Shown: in pieces, positions 37,301-45,931 of the stretch | Layout: each line of letters opens with the position of its first letter | How positions within the stretch are numbered: position 1 is the stretch's first letter | Source: Candidatus Zhuqueibacterota bacterium | GTDB lineage: Bacteria; Zhuqueibacterota; Zhuqueibacteria; Residuimicrobiales; Krinioviventaceae | DNA: 64,000 nt | Assembly (NCBI GenBank): GCA_016934825.1 | Contig: JAFGSB010000077.1 | Coordinates: 1 to 64,000 of the forward strand | Direction of reading: 5' to 3' | Notes under the pieces: generated by a model | Seen by the model: only the letters and a program-made list of their open reading frames with translations | Told to the model about the DNA's origin: nothing | The model's database searches: none | Translations under genes and position numbers: made by a program

Positions 37301-37626
37301 AAAATTCCTCCTTGCCGACGTTGAGCAATTTTTACCAGGCGCTGGCATTGAAAGAACTCGGTTTCTCCGATAAAGCCGAAGAAATTATTTCCGCCCTGTA
37401 CGAAGAAGGCCGGCAGATTAGCGAAGGTAAATTGCAGGGCTACGAGAGACGGGACCGGGATTTTGTTTACGCCCTCGGCGAATTTTACATGGCAAAAGCG
37501 CACGAATACCGCGGTGAAACGGAAAAAACAAAAGATTTGCTGACAAAAGCCCGAACGCTTGATCCGCTGGTCGAGAGGGACGCCCTGATATTCGCGCAGG
37601 TGTCTTTTGCCGGCGCTCATCAGTAG
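34390..37626 (+). CDS. Exported DUF5107-TPR protein
   Basis: A 1078-residue protein with a signal peptide (ending VALAE). The first ~380 residues match the DUF5107 type, a galactose-mutarotase-like beta-sandwich (LILPEIGGRLHGAQDKTNQY, GGIEWNFPTGHRPT, LHWIEPGEVKSYSHFFFPV). From about 460 onward it is a long TPR solenoid (for example ARTYFEEALRLDPGDSRSHV and AWYYLGLVHANLAEPDSAVS). DUF5107-TPR proteins recur in glycan-degradation loci, but their activity is not settled. The beta-sandwich may bind or modify a sugar while TPRs scaffold other enzymes. Location should be periplasmic. Confidence 0.8.
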   Translation: MKKTVVLLFVLFIAQVALAEVKVWEEPLMIPTWKIGAPEVNPTFSWSSSRMPVYPYPYKEIITNIKGDSVYQACWLENEFIKVLILPEIGGRLHGAQDKTNQYNFFYWQPTIKPALIGMTGAWISGGIEWNFPTGHRPTCFSPVSYRLEENADGSKTVWVGETEWIYHMRWIVGMTVYPDRNVIEAKVRLYNPTPLRHSYWMWTTMAVNANENYQAIYPTRIMTEHGKFEYFHWPVNNNVDISWWKNVPNASSFFATEMGDFFGGYDHGKQAGTIITGNRHIVIGKKLWTWGTSPFGRMWEPVLTEGQGPYFEPQAGAYSDNQPDLHWIEPGEVKSYSHFFFPVRDIGPFKQANVNGALNLEFSVDRIILGVYSTAVLSPGTVLLTKDGQTVFEKTLDIDPAKPFTFRIENDNSKAELERYTIRLLDDNGNELITYTPQKLEELPLPEPAKVYDEPENMKTTDELWHAGDIVYKFREPQRARTYFEEALRLDPGDSRSHVSLAELDIKRAGYESALQHLSAAEMRDPDNGKIFYLKAVAREALGDFESAYNLYYRSVHFAEYLPQGYSRIARLDLRKGDLKNALTHIGKAVEQNNLNPQLWALKATILRLAGDYANAEKAAAQAQQLDPLDPRAMYEVLCLRKSQAGPVKTDIKEFTRLMSYDPNSYIELACQYAGEGLFDSALDILETGRSNTQTPFALNTYYSAYYAAQKGDSQNSKKLYELAGQQPPEYIFPSRAEAINVFRRALDMDSHDGRAWYYLGLVHANLAEPDSAVSCWQKAVSYDDKNALAWRDLGLALYKSGSDIKRSLECYENAFRLAPDDSRILMELDNVKQSTGETISNRLNFLQKHVKVVETRDNLLTTMLDLMVQNGEYNSALEYYLGHHFHNWEGGYSIHNAYMEACIGKSRTAKTPQEALDWYLKACDYPENLEVAPRQPNLRGFLYVPMAKLYQQLNNNKEASRLLNIAAEENSSLPTLSNFYQALALKELGFSDKAEEIISALYEEGRQISEGKLQGYERRDRDFVYALGEFYMAKAHEYRGETEKTKDLLTKARTLDPLVERDALIFAQVSFAGAHQ

Positions 37627-37659
37627 AATGAAATAAATAATACCTGAGGACATGATATT

Positions 37660-39612
37660 ATGAGAATCTCAAAAACAACAGTAGTGTTAATTCTTTTATT
37701 ATTGTTTACTTTATCCGCTGGATATTACAGTCTTTATGCGCGGCCGCAGTTGATTCTGACCCCTGAGAAAATATCAGAGTTGCAAAAAAATCAGGATACC
37801 CGGCGGCAGGAACTGTATGACCTGGCAATACGCTGCGCTAATGATTTCGTATCGGAAGCAATTCCGGTCATGAAAAACGCCCATAACCGCTACCGGCGGA
37901 TCGGAGATACCATGCCGGCTCTCGGACTGGCGTATCTAATGACAAAAGATAAAAAATATGTTGCCGCCGCATCGGCGTGGCTGAACGCGCTTTTGGCGGT
38001 GCCGGAATGGAACGGCAGTCAAAACCTGGGCCGTTCTTCATGGATAGTCGGCTGCGCTTTACTGTATGACTGGTTATACGAAGAGCTGGGAAATGATCTG
38101 CGAAAAAAAATCGGGAACCGGTTAAATAAAGAGTGTCATTTAATTCTCGAGGAAAATTCGTCCCACCGTTTGTTAAGTAACCATATGCTGATTGAAACTT
38201 CCGCCCTGGGAATAACGGGAATGTCGCTGAAAGACGAGATCGAGGACGCCGGTCTTTTTCTGAATACGGCCGATGAGTGGACCACCCGGATCATCAAACA
38301 CGCCCCGCTCGACGGATCATGGGGCGAAGGAGTGCAGTACTGGCAGTATGGAACCGGTTATTTTCTCCGCTACCTGGAAGCGGCAAAGACTTTCGGATTT
38401 AAGGACTATTACCCGGTATACGAATGGTTAAAAATCAACGGTTATTTCCCCATTTATTTTTCACTGCCGGAGCGGCCGACGCAGTTTGTTAATTTCAGCG
38501 ACTGCAACAGTAAGGCATACATGCCTTCTTTTTTGTTTTTCCTGCCGGCCGCCGTTTATCAAAATGAATATTTTCAGGATTTCGGCATCAAAGCGCTGCA
38601 GGGGGAGCCGCATAAATTCAGCTGGCTTGATTTTATTTTTTATGATCCGAATCTGCAGGCAAAGGACTGTTACACCCTGCCTGAATTCAAGCATTTTACC
38701 GATAACGGTTTTGTCACCATGCGGAGCGGCTGGGATAAAGACGCAACCGTAGTCGGTTTTCGCTGCGGTCCCGCACCGGGTCATCAGAATCAGCAGGACC
38801 CCATGCTGATCGAGAAAAAAGGGTTCGGTCCCGGACACGGACACCCCGATATAAACAGTTTTTGCATTTATTCTACCGGGCAGTGGCTGGCGCTCGATCC
38901 CGGGTATACTCATCTTAAAGACACCCGGAACCACAATACCATTATTGTTAACGGTTATGGTCAGGCCGGAGCAGGCGGGGCCTGGCTTGATTACCTGGCA
39001 TTCGAAAAGCGTGATCCCGCCCCGTCGATTTTGTATGTCCAAAATACCCCGGAATACGATTACGTGCTGGGCGACGCGGGAAACATATATGTCGATGAGG
39101 CGCGGCTGACGGGTTTTCGGAGGCACCTGTTGTTTTTAAAACCCAATGTTGTTGTGATTGCCGACGATATTGAAGCAGGCCAGGGATCCACAATCGAATG
39201 GCTGTTGAATTTTAACGGTTCGATTAATGAAATCAATAAAGATAAATATAAAATCAACCATAAAGGAGTCGGCCTCTTTTTACAGCAATTACTTCCGGCA
39301 AATTCTAAAATCGACATTCAGGAGCGGGAAGTGGATGCGTCGGATGCCGAAGACGGTAGAATGAAAACATTCAATCAAAAAGTGGAAAATACGGAAAAAC
39401 TCCGTTTCCTGACGGTACTTTGCGTATTACCTGACTCGAATAGTGAAAATCTCGTTGTCAGCCTGAATAAGCAAGTCCTCGACATTAAACATATGGGGAG
39501 AACCTGGAAAGTAAAGGTTGTTCCGCAGCAAAATATCAGGAAAAAATCCGATCCGGTTTTGATTGTACAAACCGCCGGCAAACCGGATGTGAAACCGCAT
39601 TCGAAACTTTAA
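37660..39612 (+). CDS. Heparinase II/III-like polysaccharide lyase
   Basis: A 650-residue exported lyase. A signal peptide (to about residue 28) precedes an alpha/alpha toroid (about 30-370, DUF4962-like) with SSHRLLSNHMLIE and the characteristic DGSWGEGVQYWQYGTGYF, then a heparinase II/III beta-sandwich (about 375-600) with GFGPGHGHPDINSFCIYSTG (His393, His395) and RNHNTIIVNG. These Tyr and His positions correspond to the catalytic machinery of heparinase II/III, PL15 and PL17 lyases. It should cleave at uronic acids by beta-elimination, supplying unsaturated ends to the GH88-like enzyme. The exact PL family is not assigned. Confidence 0.85.
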   Translation: MRISKTTVVLILLLLFTLSAGYYSLYARPQLILTPEKISELQKNQDTRRQELYDLAIRCANDFVSEAIPVMKNAHNRYRRIGDTMPALGLAYLMTKDKKYVAAASAWLNALLAVPEWNGSQNLGRSSWIVGCALLYDWLYEELGNDLRKKIGNRLNKECHLILEENSSHRLLSNHMLIETSALGITGMSLKDEIEDAGLFLNTADEWTTRIIKHAPLDGSWGEGVQYWQYGTGYFLRYLEAAKTFGFKDYYPVYEWLKINGYFPIYFSLPERPTQFVNFSDCNSKAYMPSFLFFLPAAVYQNEYFQDFGIKALQGEPHKFSWLDFIFYDPNLQAKDCYTLPEFKHFTDNGFVTMRSGWDKDATVVGFRCGPAPGHQNQQDPMLIEKKGFGPGHGHPDINSFCIYSTGQWLALDPGYTHLKDTRNHNTIIVNGYGQAGAGGAWLDYLAFEKRDPAPSILYVQNTPEYDYVLGDAGNIYVDEARLTGFRRHLLFLKPNVVVIADDIEAGQGSTIEWLLNFNGSINEINKDKYKINHKGVGLFLQQLLPANSKIDIQEREVDASDAEDGRMKTFNQKVENTEKLRFLTVLCVLPDSNSENLVVSLNKQVLDIKHMGRTWKVKVVPQQNIRKKSDPVLIVQTAGKPDVKPHSKL

Positions 39613-39674
39613 AAAAAATAATTGTTCTGTTAAATGTATGAAAAGAGAAAATGAACATATCAGAAAGTGAAAAA

Positions 39675-41594
39675 ATGAATAAAAATATTCCGATCTTATT
39701 ATTCAGTATTTTTTATTGTATGATTTTTGTTTTTGATTTACCAGCGCGGGCGAACGGGGACGTTTTCCCGGAAATTCCGCCATCCGTATTGCCGGTAGTA
39801 AAAATAGATTATGACGACGGCCAGGACCCGATGAACAGCCGTTTGTTCCGTACGACAACGACCAGAACCCAGATCAACCTCGGCGGTTTTTGGGACTTTG
39901 TTACGGATCCGGACAGCATTGGTGAATCAAAATCTTTTTACACCCGATTCCCCGAACCCGAAACACAACTCTGGGTGCCCGGCACCTGGAATGCCGTTCC
40001 CCGCTACTGGCAGTATCAAAATTCCGCGTGGTACAACCGCTCTTTCGACGTACCCGCAGACGGCAATCTGCGCATCCGCTTTGGCGGCGTGTTTTACACA
40101 ACTAAAGTCTGGCTGGACGGCAAATCTGTCGGTGAGAACGAGGGCGCTTACAGTCCGTTCTCCTTTTTGGTCCGGGATGTCAAAAAGGGCAAGCATACAA
40201 TTACTGTATGGGTTAATAATTGCCTGTATGATGATTCACTGCCCAAAAAAGGTGTGGACTGGTTTCCGTTCGGCGGGATTTACCGCCCGGTTTACGCGGA
40301 ACTTGTAAAAAACATATATATTGACCGTTTTCACATACTACCAACAGCCATCTCTGAAAATCAGGCCAATCTTTCAGTCCGTATTTATGTAAAAAATTTG
40401 ACAGGCAAAACGATTGATAAAAAATTCCGGTTTTATGTGAACGGCAATTTAATGTATTCAGGTTCCCACACTGTTGCGGCCAAAGACGCAGTGATCGAGT
40501 TTACAACCGTACTTCAGCAGCCGAAACTGTGGTCGCCGGATGATCCCAACCTGTATTCCGCCAGGGTAGTCCTGGGAACTGACGAGGATGACCAAGTTGA
40601 TCGGTTCGGCGTACGTTCCCTGATAAAAGACGGATATAAAATTATGTTGAACAGAAGCCGTTTTAAGTTAATGGGCGCGAATCATCATGACGACCATCCC
40701 GACTGGGGATCGGCCCTGCCGCCCCATATTATCCGACAGGATATTGAGATTTTTAAGCGTATGGGCGCGAACGCGGTCCGCGGCCACTATCCGCCCGCCG
40801 AAATGTTTATGGACTTTTGTGACGCCTATGGACTGATGTTCATGAATGAAGTACCCTCGTGGCAGTACAGGCCGGATCAATTGGCCAATCCGGTCGTTAA
40901 GGGAAAAATCAAAAAACAATACTGGGATATGGTTTATCGCGATATGAACCATCCAGCGATATTCAGTTGGAGTCTGGGGAATGAATGGCGCGAATTCCAG
41001 AAAGCGTATAATGATATCAAAGAACTGGTTGAATATGCCCGGACCATTGACCGGACGCACTTTATCACCTTTATTACCGGCGGCGCTCATTTTGACAAGT
41101 CCGCGGAACTGATCGATATCATTTGTACGAACTGGGCGCAGTATCAATGGTACTGGGACCCGTCTTTCAGTGACGAGGACAGCAACGGTGAATTTGTGTC
41201 AACAGTTTTGGACAAGAATATCGGCGAAGAAAGCATACGGCAGTTAAATATGATCCATGAAAAAATGCCGGATAAGCCTGTTGTATTGACCGAATTTGGC
41301 GGTTCCGGCTCTATGGCGGGCTGGCACAACTGGGGTAATGTCAAGTGGAGCGAGGAATACCAGGCAAGGAATGTGTGGGATTCCGGTATGTACGGGCTGG
41401 AACAGGAATGGCTGTCCGGCGGCTGTGTGTGGCAGTTTTGCGACACCCGTACGACACACAGCCGTATGCTTGGACCGCGCCTGCGGGGCTGGAACGTAAA
41501 GGGAGTGGTTGACAGCTATCGTCTGCCCAAATTGGCGTTTTATAAACTGCAGGAATTGTTTCACCGGTACAAGAATCCGGATGTGCAGAATTGA
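39675..41594 (+). CDS. GH2 beta-glucuronidase/beta-galactosidase-like hydrolase
   Basis: A 639-residue exported GH2 enzyme. The jelly-roll sugar-binding domain contains INLGGFWDFVTDP and VPGTWNAVPRYWQYQNSAWY, followed by an immunoglobulin domain and a TIM barrel. Catalytic residues: acid/base Glu437 in FSWSLGNEWRE and nucleophile Glu540 in VVLTEFGGSG. Length and sequence are closest to the shorter beta-glucuronidase-type GH2 enzymes; the N-K motif that contacts glucuronate carboxylates in characterised beta-glucuronidases is not evident, so galactosidase or another activity is possible. ATG 39,675 places a good signal peptide at the N-terminus; ATG 39,651 is an alternative. Confidence 0.85.
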   Translation: MNKNIPILLFSIFYCMIFVFDLPARANGDVFPEIPPSVLPVVKIDYDDGQDPMNSRLFRTTTTRTQINLGGFWDFVTDPDSIGESKSFYTRFPEPETQLWVPGTWNAVPRYWQYQNSAWYNRSFDVPADGNLRIRFGGVFYTTKVWLDGKSVGENEGAYSPFSFLVRDVKKGKHTITVWVNNCLYDDSLPKKGVDWFPFGGIYRPVYAELVKNIYIDRFHILPTAISENQANLSVRIYVKNLTGKTIDKKFRFYVNGNLMYSGSHTVAAKDAVIEFTTVLQQPKLWSPDDPNLYSARVVLGTDEDDQVDRFGVRSLIKDGYKIMLNRSRFKLMGANHHDDHPDWGSALPPHIIRQDIEIFKRMGANAVRGHYPPAEMFMDFCDAYGLMFMNEVPSWQYRPDQLANPVVKGKIKKQYWDMVYRDMNHPAIFSWSLGNEWREFQKAYNDIKELVEYARTIDRTHFITFITGGAHFDKSAELIDIICTNWAQYQWYWDPSFSDEDSNGEFVSTVLDKNIGEESIRQLNMIHEKMPDKPVVLTEFGGSGSMAGWHNWGNVKWSEEYQARNVWDSGMYGLEQEWLSGGCVWQFCDTRTTHSRMLGPRLRGWNVKGVVDSYRLPKLAFYKLQELFHRYKNPDVQN

Positions 41595-41702
41595 CCGGAA
41601 AATATGAAACAAGTTGATATCGACAGGTCGTCACAATAAAAAATGATGCGGGAATACGGATTAAAAAGATTTTATGTAAATTATATTTTAGGAAATGAAA
41701 AA

Positions 41703-44687
41703 ATGAAAAAAAACTTTTATGTTTTAAATTTATTTCTGTTTATCCTTTTGACCCAAAGTTTGCTCCGGGGACAGGAAACGGTCTGGCAGACCGTAGATCC
41801 CGGCGGCAATGGCTGGTTGATGTTCGCATCCATCCACCCGAAAACGGGTCACCTCTATTTTTCATCGGATATGAACCTGTCACTGTTGAGAAGTACCGAT
41901 CAGGGCGAAACCTGGGAACCGATTGCCAATCCGGTGGCCGGGACGCCGTTTTTTGTTGCCGGCGATCCGAAAGAACCGGCTACATTATATATGAATCAAA
42001 GCGGCGCTGCGCCGCAGACATCCGGCATCTGGCGGAGCCAGGACAACGGTGATACGTGGGAGCACATATATTCATCCGAGGAATTCGGTATTGACCGCGG
42101 CCAGTCCGGGCTGGTAGATCCCGACAACAATCAAATCTTGTACTGGACGGCGGCCGATATGGGCGTGCGTCGCTCCACGGACGGCGGTTTTTCATGGACG
42201 GATATCAGTCAGGGGTTGCCGAAAGAGAAAATCCGGCACGGACGTCATTTAAACCAGATTGAACTGGATTACGGCAGTCCGGCCGGCCACCGGCTGCTTT
42301 ACTATCCGACCAATGTCGGGCTGTATCAAAAAGAAGAGCCGAATGGGCAATGGAATTTGATCGGTGGTTTACCGGCCGGCGATTGTTCCGATGTCGCGGT
42401 ATGTGACGGCGGAATTCTGTACGCCGCGCTGCCGGACCACGGTTTGTTTCGCAGCGACGACAAAGGTCAATCATGGAGTAAAATGTCAAACGGTCTGGAC
42501 GGTAAAATTCCGTTCCGGGTTCTGGCGACAACCTCAAGACCGGATATTGTCTATGTGGCGACCGTTCGTGATGAGGGAGTCTACGGCAGCCGGGACGGCG
42601 GTAAATCTTTCCGCCTCTTAACCCACCGCCGCTACAATTCCCAATTGAACTGGCCGATTAACTACCGGCAGCATGAAGCCGTGTCAGGCCAGATTATGTT
42701 TATCGACCCGAATGATCCCAATACTGTTTATATGGATTATAATAAAAAAACCCATGACGGCGGCCAAACCTGGGTTCATTACGGCGCAAAGGAAGTAAGC
42801 CGCGACCGTTGGCGGGGCACGGGCCTCTGTTTATTGACCGATTACCGGGTTGCTTTTGATCCCAACCGGCCCGATTTGGTCTGGTTCGGCTTTTCCGATA
42901 CCGGTTTGATGCTTTCGGAGGACCGGGGCGAAAGTATTATCAATCTCATTTCTTTTCATCGCGGAGAGGTCAACCAGGCGGCCTACTGGAGAGACAAGCT
43001 GGTGAATTCATCGGGTTCATGTGTTTCCATGGCGGTTGATCCCGTTCTGTCGACGACAATTTACGCGTCCATAAACGGTAAAAACGCCAGAAACCGTGCT
43101 TCGGTTGGCGGCATCATAATAAAATCCGTCGACGGCGGCTGGAACTGGACGCCTGTTTATGAAAAAAACGGTCTGGATGACGGCGTTGTTCGTTCAATTA
43201 TCATTGACCCGGCTTCCCCGGTCCACAACCGCACGGTTTACGCGGCCAGTTATGCAAACGGTGTGTACAAAAGTCTTGACGACGGTAAACATTTTAAAAA
43301 AGTAACACCCGAGAAAATGTTTAACGGCAATACCCGGATCATGTGGCTGGAAATGGCACCCTCACATCCGCAGACGCTTTATCTCGGCGTCGGCGGCTCC
43401 TATGGTATTCGCCCGATAACCTTCGGACCGGATGAATATCCGGCTTTAAAACCAGGAATGTTCGGCGGTATTTTTAAAACCGTTGACGGCGGAAAATCGT
43501 GGGCAAAGTGCAACACCACCCGGGAAATCCCAAGCGTCCAGGATATAGCGGTCGATCCGTTCAACGCCGATATCGTGTATGCCGCGGCTTATAATGAGGA
43601 ATATCTGCTTCCGGATAAAACAAACCGGGAAAAATGGGGAAGGGGCGGTGTGTACCAGTCCGGCGACGGCGGAAAAACCTGGGAACTCGTCTTTCAATCA
43701 CCGATAAATGTCGTGAACGGGACGGGTGAAGTCGAGGCGATTTGCATTAATCCGGTCGCTCCGGAAATTATTTACGCCGCTGTACGCAGATTTGGAATTT
43801 ACAGGTCGCTTGACAGCGGGAAGACCTGGGAATTGGTCGGACAAGCATCGATGGACCGCCGGCAGAGGCGGTATCATTCCATCGATCTGAATCCGCACGA
43901 TCCCGCTGAAGTTTGGGTTGCGCATTTCGGTAATTCTTTTTCCAAAGGGATTGATTATAAAGTTAGGGCATACCTGGACAAAAAGTTCCATAACTCGAAT
44001 TTTATCCGCAACGCCGGATTTGAAACGCTGGATCAAGAGGGTAACGCATCGTATTGGAAGGTTGAACAGCCAACCGCGCCAGTAGGAGAACAGCCCGTCG
44101 TATCCGTCAATTCGTCCCGTTGTTTCGAGGGTCGGAATTCATTACGGTTTTTGCTCACACAGGCATATTGTGACGCCCCGGATCCGATACCGGCTGTTCG
44201 GGAGCAGATACGTCTGGAAAAGCAAGGAATAATTCCGGTGCAGGAATCGCGGCTGAGAAGCACACTGTCGACGGGAGAGACGAACACGTGGGTTTTCCAG
44301 AATATCGATCCCTATTTTACGACATTAATGCGCGGCAAGAGAATTGCTCTTGAAATGGATGTTTATATTATTGAGCGAAATTTACCGACTGAGTGGTCGC
44401 GCGGTTCGGAATCGGGTGAAATTCCCCGCGATCCGCCGCAGGTATACGTGACGGAAATCCGTGATTATAACGTCCACTGGCTCGTCGCGGAGACTTCCCT
44501 AAAAGATTCGGAACCGGTTTACAATATCCCGGCGTCCGAGATGAAGGGTAACTGGTTCCATTGCAAAGCCATAGGCAGGGTTTCCGAAGATGCCAATGGT
44601 TTACGGGTTACGGTAACCGGCGCCGGACTTTTTTCCGGGCCGATGCATCTCTATGTTGATAATATCAGGTTGACTCTGCTTCAGTAA
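41703..44687 (+). CDS. Asp-box tandem beta-propeller protein with C-terminal CBM-like domain
   Basis: A 994-residue exported protein with a signal peptide (to about LLRGQ). About a dozen BNR/Asp-box motifs (such as RSTDQGETWEPI, RSTDGGFSWTDI, KTVDGGKSWAKC and RSLDSGKTWELV) run from residue ~50 to ~740, enough for two propellers as in GH74 or sortilin-like proteins. The last ~230 residues (FIRNAGFETLDQEGNASYW ... MHLYVDNIRLTLL) look like a CBM4/9-type jelly roll. It could be an endo-acting hydrolase, a lyase or a binding protein; no catalytic pair can be assigned. ATG 41,703 with AGGAAA upstream is preferred to 41,643. Confidence 0.75.
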   Translation: MKKNFYVLNLFLFILLTQSLLRGQETVWQTVDPGGNGWLMFASIHPKTGHLYFSSDMNLSLLRSTDQGETWEPIANPVAGTPFFVAGDPKEPATLYMNQSGAAPQTSGIWRSQDNGDTWEHIYSSEEFGIDRGQSGLVDPDNNQILYWTAADMGVRRSTDGGFSWTDISQGLPKEKIRHGRHLNQIELDYGSPAGHRLLYYPTNVGLYQKEEPNGQWNLIGGLPAGDCSDVAVCDGGILYAALPDHGLFRSDDKGQSWSKMSNGLDGKIPFRVLATTSRPDIVYVATVRDEGVYGSRDGGKSFRLLTHRRYNSQLNWPINYRQHEAVSGQIMFIDPNDPNTVYMDYNKKTHDGGQTWVHYGAKEVSRDRWRGTGLCLLTDYRVAFDPNRPDLVWFGFSDTGLMLSEDRGESIINLISFHRGEVNQAAYWRDKLVNSSGSCVSMAVDPVLSTTIYASINGKNARNRASVGGIIIKSVDGGWNWTPVYEKNGLDDGVVRSIIIDPASPVHNRTVYAASYANGVYKSLDDGKHFKKVTPEKMFNGNTRIMWLEMAPSHPQTLYLGVGGSYGIRPITFGPDEYPALKPGMFGGIFKTVDGGKSWAKCNTTREIPSVQDIAVDPFNADIVYAAAYNEEYLLPDKTNREKWGRGGVYQSGDGGKTWELVFQSPINVVNGTGEVEAICINPVAPEIIYAAVRRFGIYRSLDSGKTWELVGQASMDRRQRRYHSIDLNPHDPAEVWVAHFGNSFSKGIDYKVRAYLDKKFHNSNFIRNAGFETLDQEGNASYWKVEQPTAPVGEQPVVSVNSSRCFEGRNSLRFLLTQAYCDAPDPIPAVREQIRLEKQGIIPVQESRLRSTLSTGETNTWVFQNIDPYFTTLMRGKRIALEMDVYIIERNLPTEWSRGSESGEIPRDPPQVYVTEIRDYNVHWLVAETSLKDSEPVYNIPASEMKGNWFHCKAIGRVSEDANGLRVTVTGAGLFSGPMHLYVDNIRLTLLQ

Positions 44688-44756
44688 CAAAGGAGAAAAC
44701 TGATTAAAGGAATAAAATCTTGTAAAAAGATGAACGAAAATAAATGGAAATAAATT

Positions 44757-45827
44757 ATGCTGTTAAAAGAAAAATTACCGGTTGAAATTGTTTTTCATCC
44801 GAATTGGTGGTTTAAAAATTACGGTATTCGGTTTAACCGGGACTTTTTTTTCGATCCCGAAATCCGTGTGGAGAGCGACCGGTTGATGCGTCAATACCTT
44901 TATGACCGGTTTCCGGACCTGGAAATTGGCGAACAAAACGCCAAACCCCGTCCGGTAGTCGGCGGAATTCTCCTGGCTGCGGGATATATCATTTCCGGTA
45001 TATTGGGTTGTGAGATCCGCTATTTTGATGAAAACTCGCCGGAAGTTATCCCCGCAAATTTGACTGATGAACAAATTGCCGGGATGGAGATACCCGATAT
45101 TAAAAAGACCCCGATTATGCAGGATTTAATTGTTCTGATGGAAAAATTGGAAAAAGAATACGGCTATCTGGAAGGCGATATTAACTGGGAGGGCGTTCAA
45201 AATGTCGCGTTAAATCTTCGCGGTCACAAGTTATTCACCGATTATTATATGAATCCGAACCTGTGCAGGAAACTGTTTGATATTGTAAGTCAGACAATCA
45301 TTCAATTTCTAGAATTCATGATTTCGAAAACCGGTACCACGTCGATTTCAGTGAATCGAATTGTCGGCAAAGTCAATCCCGGGATACATATGCATTCCAA
45401 TTGTACGCTGACGATGATCTCTCCGGAGACCTATGGGGAATACCTCGCCCGGTACGATGAACTTTTATCCCGTAAATTTCAGCCATATGCTATTCATTAT
45501 TGCGGCAATGATATGCATAAAATGCGGCATGAATTCGCGAAACTAAAAAATGTCGTTCTATATGATGTCGGCTGGGGATCCGATGTCAAACTGTGCCGTG
45601 AAACTCTGCCCGACAAGTTTTTCAGTTTACGATTAAGTCCTGAACGGATCAGGTTTAAATCGGCAAACGTCATTGAAAAGGATATCGAGGAACTGCTGCA
45701 TAACGCGAAACCTTTGGATAAAGCGGGACTTTGCTGCATAAATATGGATTATGGCACGCCGGATGAAAATGTGCGAAGAATTTTTCAGGTCGCCCAAAAA
45801 TATAGAAAACAGTTTAAACATATTTAA
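44757..45827 (+). CDS. UroD/MtaA-superfamily methyltransferase-like protein
   Basis: A 356-residue protein without signal peptide, of the uroporphyrinogen-decarboxylase (UROD) superfamily, closest in motif to the corrinoid-dependent methyltransferases MtaA/MtbA. The zinc ligands of those enzymes, H-x-C and a later Cys, appear as His247 and Cys249 (IHYCGND) and Cys326 or Cys327 (GLCCINMD). These enzymes move a methyl group between a corrinoid protein and a thiol. In a glycan locus it might take methyl groups released from O-methyl sugars, an inference; no corrinoid protein is encoded nearby. It is the first gene of the cytoplasmic part of the block. Confidence 0.75.
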   Translation: MLLKEKLPVEIVFHPNWWFKNYGIRFNRDFFFDPEIRVESDRLMRQYLYDRFPDLEIGEQNAKPRPVVGGILLAAGYIISGILGCEIRYFDENSPEVIPANLTDEQIAGMEIPDIKKTPIMQDLIVLMEKLEKEYGYLEGDINWEGVQNVALNLRGHKLFTDYYMNPNLCRKLFDIVSQTIIQFLEFMISKTGTTSISVNRIVGKVNPGIHMHSNCTLTMISPETYGEYLARYDELLSRKFQPYAIHYCGNDMHKMRHEFAKLKNVVLYDVGWGSDVKLCRETLPDKFFSLRLSPERIRFKSANVIEKDIEELLHNAKPLDKAGLCCINMDYGTPDENVRRIFQVAQKYRKQFKHI

Positions 45828-45931
45828 CCACTACACCAAGCAGAACTGAAGATGATAATTACAAGTTATTCGATAGCGAGATACCAACGATATAGCTGTT
45901 ATAGAGCGATGCAAATTGAAAGGACCAGGTA

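Noticed and set aside
38461-39126. 221-codon open frame on the - strand
   Set aside because: Antisense to the catalytic region of the heparinase II/III-like lyase; no start signals or domain.
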